This document shows positions 1 through 8,320 of a stretch of 49,939 nt of DNA, piece by piece. The stretch comes from Candidatus Parcubacteria bacterium. GTDB lineage: Bacteria > Patescibacteriota > Patescibacteriia > PEXW01. A program made the translations under genes and the position numbers. Location of the stretch: the NCBI GenBank assembly GCA_003597955.1, contig QZJU01000012.1, forward strand, positions 1 through 49,939, in the 5' to 3' direction. Every line of letters starts with the position of its first letter. Position 1 is the stretch's first letter. The notes under the pieces are model-generated. The model saw only the letters and a program-made list of their open reading frames with translations. It had not been told where the DNA came from and did not search any database.

Positions 1-40
1 GCTCCTTTACTTCAGGAGCTATCGAGTGATGTTTTTTCAT
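1..40 (-). CDS. Transposase OrfA N-terminus (partial, runs off the window)
   Basis: An ATG at 40 (minus strand) opens a frame reading MKKHHSIAPEVKE before the window ends. Basic starts followed by a ...PEVK... segment are typical of the helix-turn-helix OrfA of IS3-type elements. It lies about 57 nt inside the element terminus, where OrfA normally begins. Thirteen codons are too few for a firm family call. Confidence 0.45.
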   Translation of the reverse strand, partial: MKKHHSIAPEVKE

Positions 41-96
41 ATGCCCATACGTTAATTAGTCTAGACCGTCGTGTCTAGTATATGGGGGTCAGTACA
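1..96 (-). mobile_element. IS3-family-like element terminus (left copy)
   Basis: Positions 1-96 are the exact reverse complement of 49843-49938. Read on the minus strand from 96 outward, the shared sequence starts TGTACTGACCCCC, the TG-initiated terminus style of IS3-family elements. It contains two short hairpins (CTAGAC/GTCTAG near 61-78 and GCTCCT/AGGAGC near 1-19) and the start of an OrfA-like reading frame. The similarity stops exactly at the TG, so this is the element boundary. Only the outermost bases are present; the rest lies outside the window. The IS3 assignment rests on the terminus and the frame start, not on a whole transposase. Confidence 0.7.
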
Positions 97-455
97 GACT
101 GAAAAATATAATTCGGCATTCCGTGAGCTCCCCGGGCTATTCTAAAGGCGGTCAGTGAACCCAGAGTCGCCAGCAGGACAATAAGAAAAATTGCCGCAAT
201 GGCTGAAGCAATAGGCGAGGTCCATTTTTGCGGAACAAAGGCAAACTCCAGACCAGCCAGTATCGGGAATGGATTTGTGGGTATGCCGGGCACGATGTTG
301 CCAATAAAACTCAAGATTATTAGTCCAGCTAAAAACCAAGGCGTTTCTAATATATTTACCAGAGCGTGCCTAAACTCCGGGAAAATAATCAGGCTTAGAA
401 GCCAGGGTAGATACAACCAGGTACAGGTTTTTGAAAGCTTGTCCAAAAAACTCAA
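75..455 (-). pseudogene. Membrane protein, 3' end cut off by the IS (VTT/DedA-like?)
   Basis: A hydrophobic protein with about three membrane segments and a conserved-looking NIVPGIPTNPFP stretch between helices. This recalls the VTT/DedA (SNARE-associated) membrane family, but I am not certain. The TTG at 455 is preferred as start because AAGGAGG (467-461) sits 5 nt upstream; an upstream in-frame TTG at 485 has no such site. Native sequence ends at about position 97. The last residues (VLTPIY) and the stop come from the inserted element terminus, so the C-terminus is lost. The recombinase at the other end of the window finishes with the same residues for the same reason. Confidence 0.6.
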
Positions 456-563
456 ATTTACCTCCTTAAAATATTGATTTTTCAAAGATCATCAAAATAG
501 TCTTTCAAATTTTAGTATTTTTGTCAAGCGGCGGCCTCTGTTTCAAAGGCCGTTTGGACAAAT

Positions 564-600
564 AAAAACCGCCCATTATGATTTGTGAGCGGTTTTTTTA
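564..600 (-). terminator. Intrinsic terminator after the HAD gene
   Basis: AAAAACCGC (564-572) pairs with GCGGTTTTT (589-597). On the minus strand the hairpin is followed by a U-rich run, directly after the stop codon of the HAD phosphatase gene. Confidence 0.75.
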
Positions 601-608
601 AAAAAGCA

Positions 609-1268
609 TTAGATGATTTGCGGCCATTGGCTGGGTTGCAGGGTAATAAATTCAGCCTGGACGCCGGCTGCGGCAAATTCTTCGGATGTGGTGACACCAC
701 TGCAAAATGCCACGAATTCTAGGTTAAGGTTGCGAGCGGTTTCCAGGTCCACCAAGCTGTCGCCTAAGCAAACAATTTCATACGGCTTGACCCCGGCTTG
801 GAAAGCCAGCGCCAAGGCTTTTTCATACATATCAATCGCGGGCTTGGGCTTTAAGCCGTTGGTGACACCTTGAACGAAGAAAAACAAGCCTTGCGGTAGG
901 TTAGTCTGACCGAGCCGCCATTGCAGGCTTTCGTGATCGCGATTGGAAATTAATGCTAGTTTTATTTGTCTTGCCTTCATTTCCAACAAAACTTCGTTGA
1001 CACCGGCAATCATCGGGAATTTTTTGCCTGCAAAAAAAGTTAAAAATGCTCGTTTGGCTAACTGCCAATCTTTTGGCCATAAGATTTTTAACATTTCATC
1101 CCAATCCCGGCCCCAGATTTTTCGGAAAATTTCAAAATTGGGTTCAGGCAAGTTGAGCTGTTGGGCCAGGGAAAGGTGCAGGCTGTAGCTCACTGTGAAA
1201 CTATCAATCACGGTTCCATCAAAGTCAAAAATGCAGGCCTTGAATTTTGGCCGTTTGTGATTTGTCAA
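609..1268 (-). CDS. HAD-superfamily hydrolase (phosphoglycolate-phosphatase-like)
   Basis: A 219-residue haloacid-dehalogenase-type phosphatase. Motif I is DFDGT (about residues 15-19, with the nucleophile Asp first), motif II is the SNR segment, motif III the Lys in LKPKP, and motif IV GDSLVD binds Mg2+. The helical cap between motifs I and II fits a C1-capped, PGPase/beta-phosphoglucomutase-like enzyme; the substrate cannot be read from sequence. The start is TTG, supported by a GTGAGG ribosome-binding site (1280-1275) six nt upstream. It is divergent from the thymidylate-kinase-like gene and ends at a strong terminator. Confidence 0.85.
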   Translation of the reverse strand: MTNHKRPKFKACIFDFDGTVIDSFTVSYSLHLSLAQQLNLPEPNFEIFRKIWGRDWDEMLKILWPKDWQLAKRAFLTFFAGKKFPMIAGVNEVLLEMKARQIKLALISNRDHESLQWRLGQTNLPQGLFFFVQGVTNGLKPKPAIDMYEKALALAFQAGVKPYEIVCLGDSLVDLETARNLNLEFVAFCSGVTTSEEFAAAGVQAEFITLQPSQWPQII

Positions 1269-1480
1269 TTTTTACCTCACTTTTTTGGTTTTTTGTCTTA
1301 TGGATTTGGTGAATCTAGCATTCCGATTTAAAACCGTCAAATTTATTCGTGCGCTATTTACCCCGCATCAAAAGCAAATCGGTTTCTGGCTTAAAAGGCG
1401 GAGGGGCGGTCACGCCGCTTCCCGTAGTTTCTGCCCCCCGGGTGGTTTAAGCTTCATTTTATTTTTAGGTTTTTAGTTGG

Positions 1481-1486
1481 TAGAAT
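1481..1486 (+). promoter_or_regulatory. -10 box placing transcription start at the ATG (tmk-like gene)
   Basis: TAGAAT lies exactly 6 nt before the ATG at 1493 and there is no Shine-Dalgarno sequence. This is the spacing expected for a leaderless mRNA. The upstream AT-rich stretch has no good -35. Confidence 0.5.
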
Positions 1487-1492
1487 GTAGTT

Positions 1493-2221
1493 ATGAAACT
1501 CAAAAAAGGCGCTTTTATAATGGTTGACGGCATTGATGGATCGGGCAAGGGCACGGTGGTTAGTGCCTATGGGGCTTGGGCGAAGAGACAGGGCCTGAAA
1601 ATCTTGGATGTGCGAGCATTCTCGCAAAAACAAAGACGGTTGCCAGAACCTGAAGAATTGAAGCCGTATCAGCTGATATTATCCGGTGAACCGACTTATG
1701 ACGGTATTGGCCAAGCAATTCGGGAAGAATTTATCAAAGCAAACGGACGATTGTATTCTGCCCAGGCCACGGCCGAAGCTTTTAGTTTGGATCGATTGGT
1801 TCTGTACACCCGAGTAATTCTGCCGGCGACAAAACAGAAAAAACTTGTCATCCAAGAGCGGGGCTTAACCACCTCGATTTGTTACCAGCCCATTCAAGGC
1901 CAAATTTCTTTAAAAGTTTTGCTGCGTTTGGAAGGCAATCGGTTTGCCTTAAAAAACCGGCCGGACCTTCTGTTAATCGTTGTCTGTGAGCCGAAGATTT
2001 GTATCCAACGTCTGCAGAAAAGACTGCATAAACAAGACCAGGCGATTTTTGAGAAATTGAATTTTTTAAAAAAGGCCGATACGCGCTTTCGGAGCCCGTG
2101 GTTTGCGGATATTTTCCGGAAGCGGGGTAGTGTTGTGGGTTATTTGGACACCCAAGACACAGTTTTGGAAACTCAAAAAGAAGCGGTGGGCTACATTAAT
2201 GATTTTTTGGAAAGAATATGA
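1493..2221 (+). CDS. tmk: Thymidylate-kinase-like NMP kinase
   Basis: A 242-residue P-loop kinase with GIDGSGKGT (about residues 13-21), the EPTYDG segment that follows beta2 in dTMP kinases, a SLDR segment equivalent to the ADR motif, and an ERG motif before the lid. It would phosphorylate dTMP to dTDP in DNA precursor synthesis. It is about 30 residues longer than typical Tmk and divergent, so another (deoxy)nucleoside monophosphate kinase activity is possible. Its TGA stop overlaps the gatB start (ATGA), implying translational coupling. The -10 box 6 nt upstream suggests leaderless translation. Confidence 0.75.
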   Translation: MKLKKGAFIMVDGIDGSGKGTVVSAYGAWAKRQGLKILDVRAFSQKQRRLPEPEELKPYQLILSGEPTYDGIGQAIREEFIKANGRLYSAQATAEAFSLDRLVLYTRVILPATKQKKLVIQERGLTTSICYQPIQGQISLKVLLRLEGNRFALKNRPDLLLIVVCEPKICIQRLQKRLHKQDQAIFEKLNFLKKADTRFRSPWFADIFRKRGSVVGYLDTQDTVLETQKEAVGYINDFLERI

Positions 2222-3762
2222 AATTAGAACCTGTTATTGGTTTGGAAATTCACATTCAGCTGGCCACGGCCAGCAAGATGTTTTGCGCCTGCGCAAATGT
2301 GGAAACCGAAGCGCCGGCCAATTCCGCGGTCTGTCCAGTGTGTTTGGGTCACCCCGGGGTTTTGCCGGCGCCGAATCAGCAGGCTTTCAATTTTGCCATT
2401 CGTTTTGCGCAAAGTTTGAATTTTGAAGTTCCGAAACTGACCAAATTCGATCGTAAGCATTATGCGTACCCAGATTTGCCCAAAGGTTATCAGATTTCCC
2501 AGGCCGATCTGCCGCTCGGCAAAAACGGCCACTTGCTCATTGATGTGGCGGGCGGAACGCATCGTGTCCAGTTTGAGCGGATCCATTTGGAAGAAGATTC
2601 GGCCAAGAATGTGCATGCCCCGGATGGAAAAATTTTGGTGGATTTCAACCGCGCTGGCACACCGCTTTTGGAGCTGGTCACCACACCAAGTCTGCCCTCG
2701 CCGGAAATCGCCAAGGCGCTTTTGATCGAACTTCAAAAAATCGCCCGGCACCTGGGAATTTCCAATGCCGATATGGAAGCCGGACATTTGCGCTGTGATG
2801 CTAACATTTCCTTACGGCCCAGCCCGGAATTTTTTTCTCAAGCGCCGATTCAGCCAAATGCCCAGGGGTTTTTCCCCAAGACGGAGGTCAAGAATTTAAA
2901 TTCTTTCCGCAGCGTGGAAAGGGCTTTAAAGTATGAAATTCAGCGCCAAACGAAGCTTTGGCAAACCAAACAGCCGCCCGTTTCAGACTCAACCCGCGGT
3001 TGGGATGAGCGGCGAGGCGAAACCACGCCCCAGCGTGAAAAAGAAACCAGCGCTGATTATCGATATTTCGCCGAGCCGGACATTCCGTTTGTTGCGTTGT
3101 CGGACAAATATTTACAAACCAACCAGACTGATTTAATTGAACTGCCTCGAGAAAAAGCCAAAAGGTTTAAAACCCAGTATCAGCTTTCAGCCAATGACGC
3201 AAAGTTATTAACTACGGATTTGCATTTGGCAAATTGGTTCGAAGCTGTTATTTCCGAATTGCAGAAATGGCTGACCAGCCGCCAGGGGCAAATTGCAGAA
3301 ATGGCTGAAGAAGATTGGACCAAAGCCAACCAAAAATTGGTAAAGCATGCGGCTGGCTGGATTACCACCAAACTTTTTGGGATTTTAAAGGCAGAACAGC
3401 TGGAAACCCGGGATTTAAAAATCACAGCTGAAGATTTTGCGGAGTTTCTGACCATGCTTTACGAGCATCAAATGAACAGCACCGTAGCCCAAGTGGTTTT
3501 AAAGGAGATGGTAAAAACCGGCATGGATCCGCACCGGATTTTAACCGAAAAGGATTTGCGGCAACTAAGCGACCCAAAGGACATTGTCGGCTTAGTCGAC
3601 CAAGTCTTGGCCGAGAACCAGGAAATTGTGGCCGACATTCAGGCTGGTAAGCGGACCAAAGCCCAATATCTAATTGGCCAAGTAATGAAATTAAGCAAAG
3701 GCAAAGCCGATCCTGATATCATCAAAGAATTGCTTTCAAACAAGCTAAATCTTCTGATCTGA
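2218..3762 (+). CDS. gatB: Asp/Glu-tRNA amidotransferase subunit B
   Basis: GatB of the GatCAB complex, which converts Glu-tRNA(Gln) and Asp-tRNA(Asn) to the amidated forms. Its 514 residues include the zinc-binding FCACA...CPVCLG cysteines near the N-terminus, the cradle domain with YPDLPKGYQISQ, the DYRYFAEPDIP motif, and a C-terminal YqeY/tail-like helical domain. gatA and gatC are not in this window. It overlaps the kinase gene by 4 nt upstream. Its 3' end overlaps miaA on the other strand by 18 nt, so the two genes converge without a visible terminator. Confidence 0.95.
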   Translation: MKLEPVIGLEIHIQLATASKMFCACANVETEAPANSAVCPVCLGHPGVLPAPNQQAFNFAIRFAQSLNFEVPKLTKFDRKHYAYPDLPKGYQISQADLPLGKNGHLLIDVAGGTHRVQFERIHLEEDSAKNVHAPDGKILVDFNRAGTPLLELVTTPSLPSPEIAKALLIELQKIARHLGISNADMEAGHLRCDANISLRPSPEFFSQAPIQPNAQGFFPKTEVKNLNSFRSVERALKYEIQRQTKLWQTKQPPVSDSTRGWDERRGETTPQREKETSADYRYFAEPDIPFVALSDKYLQTNQTDLIELPREKAKRFKTQYQLSANDAKLLTTDLHLANWFEAVISELQKWLTSRQGQIAEMAEEDWTKANQKLVKHAAGWITTKLFGILKAEQLETRDLKITAEDFAEFLTMLYEHQMNSTVAQVVLKEMVKTGMDPHRILTEKDLRQLSDPKDIVGLVDQVLAENQEIVADIQAGKRTKAQYLIGQVMKLSKGKADPDIIKELLSNKLNLLI

Positions 3763-4653
3763 AGTTAAAAATCGTCTGACTAAAACCTGCGCTTGGCGAA
3801 AATTTTTTAGCCAGTGGATGTTCGGATTTCTTTTAAACCAGGTTATTTGGCGTTTGGCGTAATGCCAAATGGCATAAGACAATCGGCTTTCCATTTCAGT
3901 TCGGGTAATTTTTTTCTGCAAAAATAAGGTCACAAACCGATATTCCAAACCCAAAGCCAGCAGCCGTTTTGCAGGCACACCCTGGCGCAATAAGCCCTTG
4001 ACTTCCGAAATCATACCTGCTCGAATTCTTTGCTTAAGTCGTTTCTGGATTTTCTTTTTCAGTGCTGGTTTGTTGGTCTGAATACCTACCCAAAGAACCT
4101 TATACGGTTGGCTTTGGCGCAGCCGCGGGACGGATTTTTTGCTGGCTAAAACTATTTCCAAAGCCCGAACTAATCTTATGGGATTCTGCTTGTCGATGTT
4201 TTTGGCCCGCCCCGGGTCTAGTTTTTTTAAGCTCGCGAACAACTTTTCCGTTGACCAGCGGCTAAGCTTTCTTCGCAGTTTAAAGTTTGGTTTAATATGG
4301 GGTATTTGCCAGCCGTAAAGCAGAGCGTCTAGCCAAAAACCCGTGCCGCCGACCACTATGGGAATCTTGCGACGATAATTAATGTCTTGAATTTTCGCCT
4401 GCGCTATTTTTTGAAAATCCGTTACCGTGAAAAGTTTTTTGGGGTGGGCGACATCCAAAAGGTGATGGGGGATCCCGCCCATTTGACTCTTCGTAATTTT
4501 GCCGCTGCCAATATTTAAATTTTTGTAGACTTGCCTGGAATCCGCGGAAATTATTTCACCCCCAACCAGCTTGGCTATTCTTACTCCCCAGGCAGACTTG
4601 CCCGCAGCATTGGGTCCCACCAGTGCTATGACTTTTACGGTTTTTTTTGGCAT
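3745..4653 (-). CDS. miaA: tRNA dimethylallyltransferase
   Basis: MiaA transfers a dimethylallyl group from DMAPP to A37 of tRNAs reading UNN codons. The 302-residue protein has the P-loop GPNAAGKS (about 13-20), ISADSRQVYK with the catalytic Asp, IPHHLLD, and VVGGTGFW, all in the family order. The C-terminal half has the basic segment ending in QITWFKRNPN (equivalent to the QxTWFR motif). Length is normal. It converges on gatB with overlapping 3' ends. The start is an ATG with no clear ribosome-binding site. Confidence 0.95.
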   Translation of the reverse strand: MPKKTVKVIALVGPNAAGKSAWGVRIAKLVGGEIISADSRQVYKNLNIGSGKITKSQMGGIPHHLLDVAHPKKLFTVTDFQKIAQAKIQDINYRRKIPIVVGGTGFWLDALLYGWQIPHIKPNFKLRRKLSRWSTEKLFASLKKLDPGRAKNIDKQNPIRLVRALEIVLASKKSVPRLRQSQPYKVLWVGIQTNKPALKKKIQKRLKQRIRAGMISEVKGLLRQGVPAKRLLALGLEYRFVTLFLQKKITRTEMESRLSYAIWHYAKRQITWFKRNPNIHWLKNFRQAQVLVRRFLTSDQKI

Positions 4654-4672
4654 ATTCTAATTTCAGTATGAT

Positions 4673-4701
4673 TTGCTTTTTAAGTCAATCCGTGGTAAAA
4701 T
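4673..4701 (+). promoter_or_regulatory. Sigma-70-like promoter for the dockerin-subtilase gene
   Basis: TTGCTT (4673-4678), a 17-nt spacer, then TAAAAT (4696-4701). Transcription would start near 4708, leaving a leader of about 150 nt that contains the small leader ORF and hairpin. Confidence 0.5.
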
Positions 4702-4805
4702 ATAAGAGACAAATTAGCTAAAATAATGAGGATATGGCAGATTTGAAGGCAAATTTTGCAAAATTCTACTTCTTTCAACTTCTTATTAAATTTTAGGAGG
4801 TTTTA

Positions 4806-4850
4806 ATGACCGAGCTTTTAACAGCTCGTTTTTTAAAATTAAAATTTTAA
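4806..4850 (+). CDS. Putative 14-residue leader peptide
   Basis: A strong AGGAGG (4795-4800) sits 5 nt before an ATG that encodes MTELLTARFLKLKF and stops at 4850. The stop is only 6 nt before the start codon of the large subtilase gene, which itself lacks a ribosome-binding site. The coding sequence contains an intrinsic-terminator-like hairpin. The arrangement suggests either translational coupling (reinitiation at 4857) or attenuation. There is no direct evidence that the peptide is made. Confidence 0.5.
   Translation: MTELLTARFLKLKF
4811..4834 (+). terminator. Terminator-like hairpin inside the leader ORF (attenuator?)
   Basis: CGAGCT (4811-4816), loop TTTAAC, AGCTCG (4823-4828), followed by six T residues (4829-4834). 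A ribosome translating the 14-codon leader would cover this stem, so translation and termination could be mutually exclusive. Confidence 0.55.
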
Positions 4851-4856
4851 GACTAT

Positions 4857-7800
4857 ATGGCTATACCCGAAAATAAAATAAAACCGAACGGCAAAAAGGT
4901 TTTGGTGAAAACCAAAGCGACGACTTATTCGGCCGTTAGGCTTTCACAAGTTCTAATGACCGCGGCTGCTATGTTTGCCACCGGTGTAATTAGTGCCAGC
5001 TTGATTATCGCAGCTCTACCCAAGAGTATAAAGCAATCCGTTGCTAAGCCTATGGCGCCACTTTCGGTAAACGAAAGTCTGCCCGGCGAAGTCCTGGTGA
5101 AATTTAAAAGCGGTCTTACCCAATCAGTTCGGTTGGCCGCTATCAACACAGCTCTTAAGCAGTCGATTAAATGTGTAGTGACCCGGACTTATGTTGAGAA
5201 GAAGTGGCTCAAGAGCAGCGTAAAAACCGCAAGTTCGTTGACAAGTTGTCAAGTGAAACTCAAGAGTTTGAGTCCGGTCGCGTCGGTCGTCGAGGTAGTA
5301 AACGATAAGTATCCCGACCGGGCAAAACGCGCCCAAACCGAGCTGGCGAGTTCAACCCGGGATGATTTAAAAAATTGGTACATTTTGCGAGTGACCGGTA
5401 ACCCGGATTTAAATTCTTTGGTTAAGGCCTTGGTGGGTGCTAAAAATGTGGTCAAAGTCGAAAAGAATCCAAAATTATCCGCGGCTATGGCTTCGGCCTA
5501 TAACCCAGCCTCCGTTGAAGCGGCACAGAATAGTGTATACAGTTTAGCGGGCGATGTTAACAGCGACGGCATTGTAAATTGGGCTGATGCTAAATATGTG
5601 GAAAACCACTTGTTCACTGGCGGTCCCGCCCCCGCCAAGGTTGAACTTGCAGATTTTAACGGTAACCGAAATGTGGACCAAGCCGATCTGGTTTTGTTGA
5701 CTAAGTCTTTGAATACCGGTTTGGCCACGCCCAAAGATTTGAACGCAGACGGCAAAGTTGATTTGAATGATGCTTACTATTTGAATAATTATGTCGTTGG
5801 TTCTGGTTCGCCGCCCGCTACCTTAAGTAATGCGGATTTGAATGTTGATGGGCATGTGGGTATTGTCGATGTGATTTTGTATTCGCTTTATGTTCAGAAC
5901 AGCGCCGGCCAACCGACCTGCCTTAAGGGTGATGCGAATGCCGATGGTTTGGTAAATTTACAGGATGCCTATTATATCAGCGATAATTTATTTAGGAACG
6001 GGGCTTCTCCCGCCGCAGTGGGTTGCGCCGACGTCAGTGGGAATGGGGAAGTTGACATTAGTGACGCCTTGATTTTGACTCGCTTGCAGGCCAAAACGCC
6101 CCTGGTAAAAGCATTGGACTTTTCGGCGGCTACCTATATAAATGAAATTATTAGCCCTTTGCCCGTGCCTCAAGAATTCCCAGTGCCAGCTTTCTTAACC
6201 GGTGATGTTAATGGGGATAACAAAGTCGATTACGCCGACGCTTTGTTTTTGGCAAATTATGTTTTTAATTCTGGACCTTCGCCAGAGCCTTTGAGTCGGG
6301 GTGATTTAAATGCCGACAATAAAGTCGATGTGGCTGATGTGAATATATTGTTTGACTTGACCCTGCCGTATAGTCAATTCGCGCCGCGTTTAAGTTTGGC
6401 TGATTTAAATTCTGATGGTAAGGTTGACGAAAGTGACGCACAAATTATATTTAATTTTTCAATCAATAAAATCTCTACTATCGATGTGAGTAAAGCCGAC
6501 ATTACTAATGATACTAAAGTGGACTTTGTTGATTTTTATGTTTTAAACGATTATCTAAAAGATCAGCTAACGACCACGTTTACCATCGGTTCATTAGTTA
6601 CGGATGCATCTTACGAATTCATTTTTGGTGATGTAAACGGTGACAACCAGGTAAACCTTACTGATGCTGATTTCTTGTTAGCATACCTTTATAAAAAGGG
6701 CCCAGCTCCTTCACCTTTAGTCCGCGGTGATATAAATGGTAACAATGTGATAACTATCCTGGATGTCACGGCTTTGTTAACATTGCTTAATACTCAAAGC
6801 GAAAACACACCAGTGCTTGACGGTGATATTAATAAAGATCAGGTTGTTGACGGCAAAGATGTCGATGTCTTATTTGATGCCCTGAGGAGAGGAACGGTTT
6901 TAGGAGGCGACATTAATCGTGACGGTCGTAACAACGATTTGATTGATCTATTCGCATTAGTTGATTTGCTAAAATTGGATGAAAACAATAAGCCTTTGTA
7001 TGATTTTAATAATGATGGGGTAGTGAATTTGAGCGATGTTGATTTTCTACTGGCTTACCTTTACAAAAACGGTCCTGCGCCGACAAACTTGGTTGCGGCA
7101 GATTTAAATAGTGATGGCCAAGTGAGTATGGCTGATGTAATCGCTATGCTTAATGGCTTGAAGGCCATTAATTCACTACAATTTACAGTTGGGGATGCAA
7201 ATAAAGACGGTTTAATAACTCCAGTTGATGTTGATTTTCTACTGGCTTACCTTTACAAAAACGGTCCTGCGCCAGATCCATTGGGCAGAGGGGATTTAAC
7301 TAATGATGGCAAAGTTAATATGATTGATGTTGTTTGGTTATTAAATCGTTTATACCCGACTGTAAATCCGCCTGCGGCCACGAATCGAATTAAGGTTGGA
7401 ATTTTAGACACCGGCCTAAACAAAGAACCGGGCACGGTCAGCGCCACGGCAGTAATTAACTATGACGTGCCTGGCAACAAGAAAGATGACGACAAAAATG
7501 GTTACGTTGATGACGCGTTTGGTTGGAATGCGTTGACCAACGGTTCAACAAGGGACTTTAACGGTCACGGCACCGCGGTTGCCAAAGTTATCCATACCAT
7601 CGCCCCAAAGGCCGAATTATTTCCGGTTACGGTTCTGAATCAACAGGGCGTAGGGGATTGCAAGACGGTATCGCAAGGTATAAATTACGCTGTTCGCCAA
7701 GGCGCGGATATTATTAATATCAGCGCCAGTGGTAAAGGCATTTGTACTTTACTGAAAGACGTGGTGGCTTACGCTCAAGCAAATGGCGTAATTGTGATCA

Positions 7801-8114
7801 TGGCGGCCGGCAATGATTCGACAAATGTCGTCAATCTGCAATCTCGAACTGACGCTTTGGTGGTTGGCGCCGCTGAATCAGGAAAACGCGTTAAATACAC
7901 TAATGCCGCCAACATCTATGCCCCAGATAGGGATGTCAAAAGCCAGAAGCGTGGAACCTCGTACAGTGCGGCATATGTCAGTGGAGGTGCGGCCTTAGTT
8001 TTAACAAAGAGTAATAACTTAACCGTTGACCAGCTGCAAAATCAATTGGTCAACACAGCCAAGCTCTACACCAGCGGCGTAAAAATGATAGATTTGCAAG
8101 AAGCGACCAAATAA
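4857..8114 (+). CDS. Exported subtilisin-like protease with 18 dockerin-type calcium loops
   Basis: A 1085-residue protein. A membrane segment at about residues 32-54 is a signal or anchor. Residues 75-225 resemble a subtilase propeptide (LPGEVLVKFK). From about 232 to 835 there are 18 dockerin type I/EF-hand-like loops of the GDVNGDNKVD type, mostly in pairs linked by helices ending in GPAP or similar. The C-terminal S8 domain has Asp851 (GILDTG), His904 (NGHGT), Asn986 (AAGND) and Ser1035 (GTSYSA), a complete catalytic set. The calcium modules lie between propeptide and catalytic domain rather than at a terminus, which is unusual. No cohesin is seen here. Expression is probably coupled to the leader ORF 6 nt upstream; a small membrane protein follows 4 nt downstream. 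Confidence 0.85.
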   Translation: MAIPENKIKPNGKKVLVKTKATTYSAVRLSQVLMTAAAMFATGVISASLIIAALPKSIKQSVAKPMAPLSVNESLPGEVLVKFKSGLTQSVRLAAINTALKQSIKCVVTRTYVEKKWLKSSVKTASSLTSCQVKLKSLSPVASVVEVVNDKYPDRAKRAQTELASSTRDDLKNWYILRVTGNPDLNSLVKALVGAKNVVKVEKNPKLSAAMASAYNPASVEAAQNSVYSLAGDVNSDGIVNWADAKYVENHLFTGGPAPAKVELADFNGNRNVDQADLVLLTKSLNTGLATPKDLNADGKVDLNDAYYLNNYVVGSGSPPATLSNADLNVDGHVGIVDVILYSLYVQNSAGQPTCLKGDANADGLVNLQDAYYISDNLFRNGASPAAVGCADVSGNGEVDISDALILTRLQAKTPLVKALDFSAATYINEIISPLPVPQEFPVPAFLTGDVNGDNKVDYADALFLANYVFNSGPSPEPLSRGDLNADNKVDVADVNILFDLTLPYSQFAPRLSLADLNSDGKVDESDAQIIFNFSINKISTIDVSKADITNDTKVDFVDFYVLNDYLKDQLTTTFTIGSLVTDASYEFIFGDVNGDNQVNLTDADFLLAYLYKKGPAPSPLVRGDINGNNVITILDVTALLTLLNTQSENTPVLDGDINKDQVVDGKDVDVLFDALRRGTVLGGDINRDGRNNDLIDLFALVDLLKLDENNKPLYDFNNDGVVNLSDVDFLLAYLYKNGPAPTNLVAADLNSDGQVSMADVIAMLNGLKAINSLQFTVGDANKDGLITPVDVDFLLAYLYKNGPAPDPLGRGDLTNDGKVNMIDVVWLLNRLYPTVNPPAATNRIKVGILDTGLNKEPGTVSATAVINYDVPGNKKDDDKNGYVDDAFGWNALTNGSTRDFNGHGTAVAKVIHTIAPKAELFPVTVLNQQGVGDCKTVSQGINYAVRQGADIINISASGKGICTLLKDVVAYAQANGVIVIMAAGNDSTNVVNLQSRTDALVVGAAESGKRVKYTNAANIYAPDRDVKSQKRGTSYSAAYVSGGAALVLTKSNNLTVDQLQNQLVNTAKLYTSGVKMIDLQEATK
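7035..7273 (+). repeat. 47-bp exact direct repeat inside the dockerin region
   Basis: 7035-7081 and 7227-7273 are identical over 47 bp and lie 192 bp (64 codons) apart, in frame. Both encode DVDFLLAYLYKNGPAP. A diverged third copy (ADFLLAYLYKKGPAP) lies near 6666-6706. This marks recent internal duplication of a dockerin pair. Confidence 0.85.
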
Positions 8115-8118
8115 TCGT

Positions 8119-8253
8119 ATGGACGAAACCGTCACAAAAACCGCCAAAACATCCAAAGCGACAAAAGTCGTCATTGGCATAGTCGCTGTTACAGTGGTTG
8201 CTTTAGGTGTAGTATTTGGTTACGCTATGTATATTGGTGGATTCTCCAAGTAA
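8119..8253 (+). CDS. Small single-pass membrane protein (44 aa)
   Basis: The frame opens 4 nt after the subtilase stop and ends just before a strong terminator, so it is the last gene of that transcript. It encodes a Thr/Lys-rich N-terminus followed by one membrane helix (about residues 17-40, VVIGIVAVTVVALGVVFGYA). There is no strong ribosome-binding site, so coupling to the upstream gene is likely. The family is not recognised; it may be an accessory or anchor for the protease. Confidence 0.6.
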   Translation: MDETVTKTAKTSKATKVVIGIVAVTVVALGVVFGYAMYIGGFSK

Positions 8254-8275
8254 GTAAATTTAGTTTTAATTGTAA

Positions 8276-8317
8276 AAACCCCGTCTTTTTGGTTAAAGGC
8301 GGGGTTTGATTTTTTTG
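8276..8317 (+). terminator. Intrinsic terminator, probably bidirectional
   Basis: AAACCCCGTC (8276-8285) pairs with GGCGGGGTTT (8298-8307) with one G-U pair, followed by a T run. It lies between convergent genes and also has a T tract on the minus strand. Confidence 0.85.
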
Positions 8318-8320
8318 TCC

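Noticed and set aside
1285-1476. 63-aa ORF between the HAD and tmk-like genes
   Set aside because: No ribosome-binding site and it covers the divergent promoter region; low-complexity arginine/glycine end with no resemblance to a protein.
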